DNA of 64,000 bases from Brienomyrus brachyistius. Its lineage: Eukaryota; Chordata; Actinopteri; Osteoglossiformes; Mormyridae. Under the pieces are notes generated by a model, which saw only the letters and a list, made by a program, of their open reading frames with translations, ran no database searches and had not been told where the DNA came from. Below, one piece after another: positions 58,766 through 64,000 of the stretch; the stretch's first letter is position 1, and each line of letters opens with the position of its first letter. A program made the position numbers and the translations under genes. The stretch spans positions 9,568,363 to 9,632,362 of the forward strand of contig NC_064535.1 of the NCBI RefSeq assembly GCF_023856365.1. Reading direction: 5' to 3'.

Positions 58766-60599
58766 TTTCACATTTTATGTAAAGAACATGAAGTTCCAGT
58801 TTTGTAAACTCAAGAAGCATGAAGTGAAGTTAAAACCAATATTTCATGGTTGGCATATTTTTGTGTGTCATCCGCTAAAATACATCCATTCTCCCGACAG
58901 TGGAACATTCTGGATGGGATGTCAGCTGACTGCATCACACGCATTCATTCAACTAGAAATTCAGAGAATCCCATTTCTAAATCCATCTCTCTTGGGATGG
59001 CTTGAACAATGATGGCGTCGGTACACGTTAGCCAGTACTATTGTACTGTATTTCCACTGTAATTTTACAGGAGCAAGAGGACTACAGTTCAGTATTAGCA
59101 CAGAAAGCATTTGCACGTAAATACCGTCGGCTTTTTTCTGGTTGAAACACCCAGGCCAAAGTGAAAAACCCATATACAACGTAAAACGTATTTACAATGT
59201 ATTCATAACGTGCTTACAATTAGGTATTTACTCACAACAGTCTGTGTGCACTTGTTGCCTTGAGACGGCAGTAGTCTTTACACAGTAATTGAAATAATAA
59301 AGAGTACACTTTCAATGAGACGCAACGTTCTAAGAAGCGACTCGATGTTGGCCAGCGGTATTCCGCAACCCTTGAGCTCGGTCATAATTTTTCTGCTTCA
59401 GTAAAAATGATGGCGCGATAAATGCATCAAATTGCACCTGTCTTTGTCACCGAAAATTAGGTGAGTGGACAGGACCTGCGGGTGCCCCGGGGGGATATGC
59501 CATGAATGAGCGGCGTGCCCCCCACCACTGCCTCATTATGCAGCAGTGTCTTAAGAACCGCTACGTCTCCCATCCCATTTCAGCAGGCTTGTTACTCTCT
59601 GCCTCTTCACAACTGGATAAAAAAAATCACCAACAATTATGGACAAAAATACAGGGGGGAGGAAGAATCCCATACAAAGTCATTTTTCCCCACCTTGGAT
59701 GCTTATCTAGCTTTTGATGTTTTTGGAGGTAATGAAAGGGCTATTGGATGTGTACAATGACCCGCACAATGGACTGGGGCGGCAACAGTAGGCCTGGCTG
59801 TCACCACTATTAACTAAAAGGCCTCGACAATTTATCGAAAGGCTGGAGATGAAAGAATAAGAACAAATAATTTAAAAATTGACCACCTCTACAATGAGGA
59901 AAATAGAACTGTAAAAAGGCATTGTGATATACTTTAATCTTCCCTGAATGCAACAAAATAAGAAATGCCATTATAATCTCCCTTTGAAATAGATGCAGTA
60001 CAATTACTCGAGTGGCCAAATCTCATTAATGAACCTATTGTTAAGGCAAATAAACAAGAAGACCAGTACTGGAGGTAGCGATCAGTGCATGATATGGACT
60101 TATTTTGGAGATGAAAGAAATGTTAAGTTAAATACTGATAAATACTGAGATGGAGAAGGCCAATTAAAGGTGTAAGATGAAACATGGACATTTGATGGGA
60201 ACAAGTGCACAAGTCATGTTCTCATTCGTCATTTGGAGAAAACAAAAAAGTGTGGCATCAAAACAAAAATGACAGAGGAGTTATAATTAGTGTCAAGGAA
60301 CAATATGCATAATTAAATTGGTTTCGACAGCTACTTGGTAGGCATTTATTTGAGTTAGTTTAACGAGGAGTAAGGGCCTTCCTGTATTTGTGATGAAATG
60401 CAACAGCTTGCTCAGGATGATGAGATACATCTAGACAGAGGTCAAGGGGTCAGTGTCAGGGTCATGTTCCCATTGACCCCACTGACAGAAGACTCACCCC
60501 CATATCAATGCCTACAGAAAGGTGTCCTGTGATCTTTCACTCTAAGGAAAAAGTAAAAAAGAAATCCTTAAAATTAAGAAAATGAATTCAAACATAAAG
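58766..60599. other. Noncoding stretch
   Basis: 59460-59590 is GC-richer and repeat-free, and may be a further conserved noncoding segment. Two overlapping plus frames (59502-59760) have no domain. Nothing else was recognised. Confidence 0.4.
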
Positions 60600-60860
60600 T
60601 ATATGATAGGAAGGCCTGGAGCCTAGTCAGGATGATATAGCAACACAAGGGATGCCAGGCCACCATAGGGCATGGAAACCACCGGCAACTGAGAGGTGTC
60701 GTTCACCAAACTTTGTGTCTTTGGACCACAGGAGGAAAGTGTAACCCTAAGATCAAATACACATGGAACAGAAGTCAGACTTGAACCCCCAACCTTGGGG
60801 GTGTGAAGCTACCCAATGAATGATGATGCCACTCCAGAGGCTCAAACACCCAGCTATCGC
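60600..60860 (-). mobile_element. Highly diverged tRNA-like dispersed repeat, minus strand
   Basis: In reverse complement, GGGGTGGC-type head remnants lead to GGTTGGGGGTTCAAGTC (B-box-like), TCCTGTGGTCCAAAGACAC, and CTCAGTTGCCGGTGG. The landmarks are in the family's order but heavily mutated. Confidence 0.45.
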
Positions 60861-61239
60861 ACAAAAAGGGGAATATGAAGCAGAAGCACATCCAAAACCA
60901 AGGAAACGGACATGATCGCAAACAAAATGCTGCACGGGTCGTTTAAAACAAACCATTTTGTTCATGTCTTCTTATGATTTCAGCTGGAATATTAAAAGTA
61001 ATTGATAGCAGTGTATACTATGACCCTATTGTACTATTCATTCTCTCATTATAATTTTATAAATATATGATTAACACTTATGGCAGTTGTGCGACTTCCA
61101 TTTACTGCGTCGACAGCACCACTAAAGACAGTTCAAGTTTGAGAGATGTGGTTTTTGAGTCATTTAAATTTTACAGTTCCATTTACCCCTGCCTTTTAAT
61201 TCACTATATAATGATGCTATTAGAGTAAAACCCAGCCGG
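60861..61239. other. AT-rich spacer
   Basis: No feature was recognised. Confidence 0.4.
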
Positions 61240-61420
61240 AACTTCGTTTGGGAATGCTTAATGTTCCGGGGCCTTTGGCGCTAATGTTGCTCCTGAAACA
61301 CTGACAACAGATGCTAATGAAAACAACAGATACATTTTCCAATTAGCTGTAATTAAGTCAATTTAAAATAAGCGTTTGAAGTTATTTAAAGCTGAACGTG
61401 AAGAAGAGTGTGCAAAAATA
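61240..61420. other. Candidate conserved noncoding element
   Basis: CCAATTAGCTGTAATTAAG (61339-61357, TAATTA at 61350-61355) follows a GC-balanced stretch with GCTAATG words. Repeat-free. Inference from texture. Confidence 0.33.
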
Positions 61421-61740
61421 TGAAAACTGTTGGTTTTAAGGAGTTTCACTACTGTAGAGTGTTACTACGGCACTAGCAAGGCCTGCCCAGGTTCCCTGGG
61501 TTTTATACACCTCAGTAGAGGGGTGATGAAGTAGCACCGCAGGGGCATAGGGACTGTGGGGGAACAGGGGGGTGCTGTCTCATACATCCACCCCGGTGAA
61601 TAGAACATTCTATTGAAATTATGAAATTCTGCCCACTCCCAATCATCCCCCAGTATCAAGCTCTCGTAGCACCATCAAGAGGCTCTGAACGGCCTGCCTC
61701 TAATGGATCTGAGAGTAAGAGAGTAACATCGAAGAAGTTT
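61421..61740. other. Spacer
   Basis: No feature was recognised. A 64-codon minus frame (61465-61659) has no motif. Confidence 0.4.
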
Positions 61741-62180
61741 GGGTAACACTTTACTTAAGGCCATGTTTTTAGTTATTTCAAACACATTCATTACAAATAA
61801 TAATGCATTCATAAAGCATTATAAACATAGCTATAACTGTCAAAAGGTATAACTCGTAATAACACAAGTTTATTATGTACTATAAATGCTTCATGAAGCT
61901 CTCATCTATACTATACTATAGATCCCTTTATAATGCATTTTAATGGTCAGTATAAGAATTAAGGATGCTTCGTACTGTATCATAAAGGTATCTATAGTGC
62001 ATTATAGATGAGAGCTCCATAAGACTGTCATAATGCATAATAAACATGTCCATAATGTGTTAGCCCTTTTTATAAATATTTATAGCCATGTTTATAATGC
62101 TTTATGAATGATTTATTATAATAATATATATAATGTGTTTATAAATAACTATAAACATGGTCTTAAGTAAAGTGTTACTT
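61741..62180. mobile_element. Long palindromic MITE, GGGTAACACTTTACTT termini
   Basis: The left tip GGGTAACACTTTACTTAAGG and right tip CTTAAGTAAAGTGTTACTT are inverted repeats. Inner segments also pair, for example AGCTCTCATCTATA with TATAGATGAGAGCT, so most of the 440 bp can fold back. AAGTTT flanks both ends (61735-61740 and 62181-62186). It is AT-rich with no coding capacity. Confidence 0.85.
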
Positions 62181-62203
62181 AAGTTTGTGAATTGCATAAC
62201 AGT

Positions 62204-63369
<1,166 letters not shown>

Positions 63370-63620
63370 ATTAACAGCTTTGGATAGGGTAATGAAGATA
63401 TATTCAGTAATTAATGCAATTAATTGTCTTTCGAATTGCACTCCCAGTGTCTGTGAGCACTTGAAAATTATCACAGAATAAAATATCCATTATTTACCAA
63501 TTTAATCATTGGGCTCACATTCCTCACTACCCTGTTCTTAATTTTTCATGCTTATTGTGCTTTTAAGATTAAAACAAGTAGACTTTCGCAAGAGTGCACC
63601 GGTAAAACTTATTCATGGTT
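63370..63620. other. Candidate conserved noncoding element
   Basis: CAGTAATTAATGCAATTAAT (from 63406; TAATTA at 63408-63413) plus AATTTAATCATTGGGC near 63499, in repeat-free sequence. Dense homeodomain-type cores. Confidence 0.33.
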
Positions 63621-64000
63621 ACTCAGGAAAGGTTTGAAGGAAAGGTTGCGTACTGCAATGGAGGCAATCTTTAAAAAGGTTTGGTTTACAGTATCTTGCA
63701 GTTTTATGTTTTTTATGTCCTTCTGTCAGATTTTTTCTCTTTTATAAACATTTTAAGTGGCCTTTAAGTTATATGTTCAGGTAAAGCTTTGTGTTTTAAA
63801 TGTATGACTTTCGTTTGAACAAGCCTGCAACATACAGAGCATGTTGATCATTCACGTTCTTTATCCACGTATCTACTCCAGAACAAAAGGGTCTGTACGT
63901 TTATTTGTGTATTTCTGAGAGAGTATTAGGATGTCAGTTGCATCACACCCTTTCCTGTCTTCTATCTAAATAAAGGTCGGAAAAAAGTGCAAGAAACACC
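63621..64000. other. AT-rich spacer to window end
   Basis: No feature was recognised. Confidence 0.4.

Overview
This window looks like intergenic or deep-intronic DNA from a teleost fish nuclear genome. It is AT-rich and eukaryotic in texture. It carries several teleost-type dispersed repeats: Tc1/mariner remnants, palindromic hAT-like MITEs, an L2-like LINE tail, a tRNA-like dispersed repeat ending in (GGAT)n, and a 'GTCCCCACAAGG' repeat. Microsatellites and unusually long poly(C)/poly(G) runs are common. No bacterial operon, ribosome-binding-site pattern, rRNA, tRNA or CRISPR array is visible. I do not assign an order or species.

No protein-coding gene can be supported with confidence. Every open frame is short (174 codons at most), and the longest lies inside a GC-rich transposable element. 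Two spots have an exon-like look: a minus-strand segment at 18689-18782 with both splice sites, and a very short minus-strand segment at 29060-29090. Both are unrecognised and weakly supported. The only recognisable coding remnants are broken Tc1/mariner transposases at 505-1052, 23998-24300, 30911-31942 and 45591-46080.

Layout: 0.1-1 kb holds a Tc1 remnant. 1.3-2.9 kb holds a duplicated pair of sequence blocks in swapped order. 3.4-6.7 kb contains two oppositely oriented copies of an unnamed repeat. 5.7-6.1, 7.5-7.9, 11.1-12.3, 14.0-14.2, 21.6-22.4, 22.8-23.5, 26.4-27.1, 28.3-28.6, 28.9-29.2, 30.0-30.3, 37.7-37.9, 42.4-42.7, 43.4-43.6, 46.7-46.8, 47.4-47.6, 49.2-49.6, 50.2-50.5, 61.2-61.4 and 63.4-63.6 kb are repeat-free stretches that read, by eye, like conserved noncoding (enhancer-type) DNA. 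They contain TAATTA homeodomain cores, POU octamers and a PBX/MEIS-type site. This is inference only and needs alignment to other vertebrates.

The best-supported structural findings are transposons whose borders can be read directly. A 323-bp hAT-type MITE at 54269-54591 has a perfect 8-bp target-site duplication. Two elements with related GGTAACACTT-type termini lie at 37146-37354 and 61741-62180, with 7-bp and 6-bp duplications. A ~1.1-kb hAT-like element at 40199-41280 contains a nested palindromic MITE that also occurs alone at 34629-34786. If the enhancer-like segments are real, the window would be part of a regulatory gene desert around a developmental gene lying outside it. I found no sign of a novel multi-gene system.
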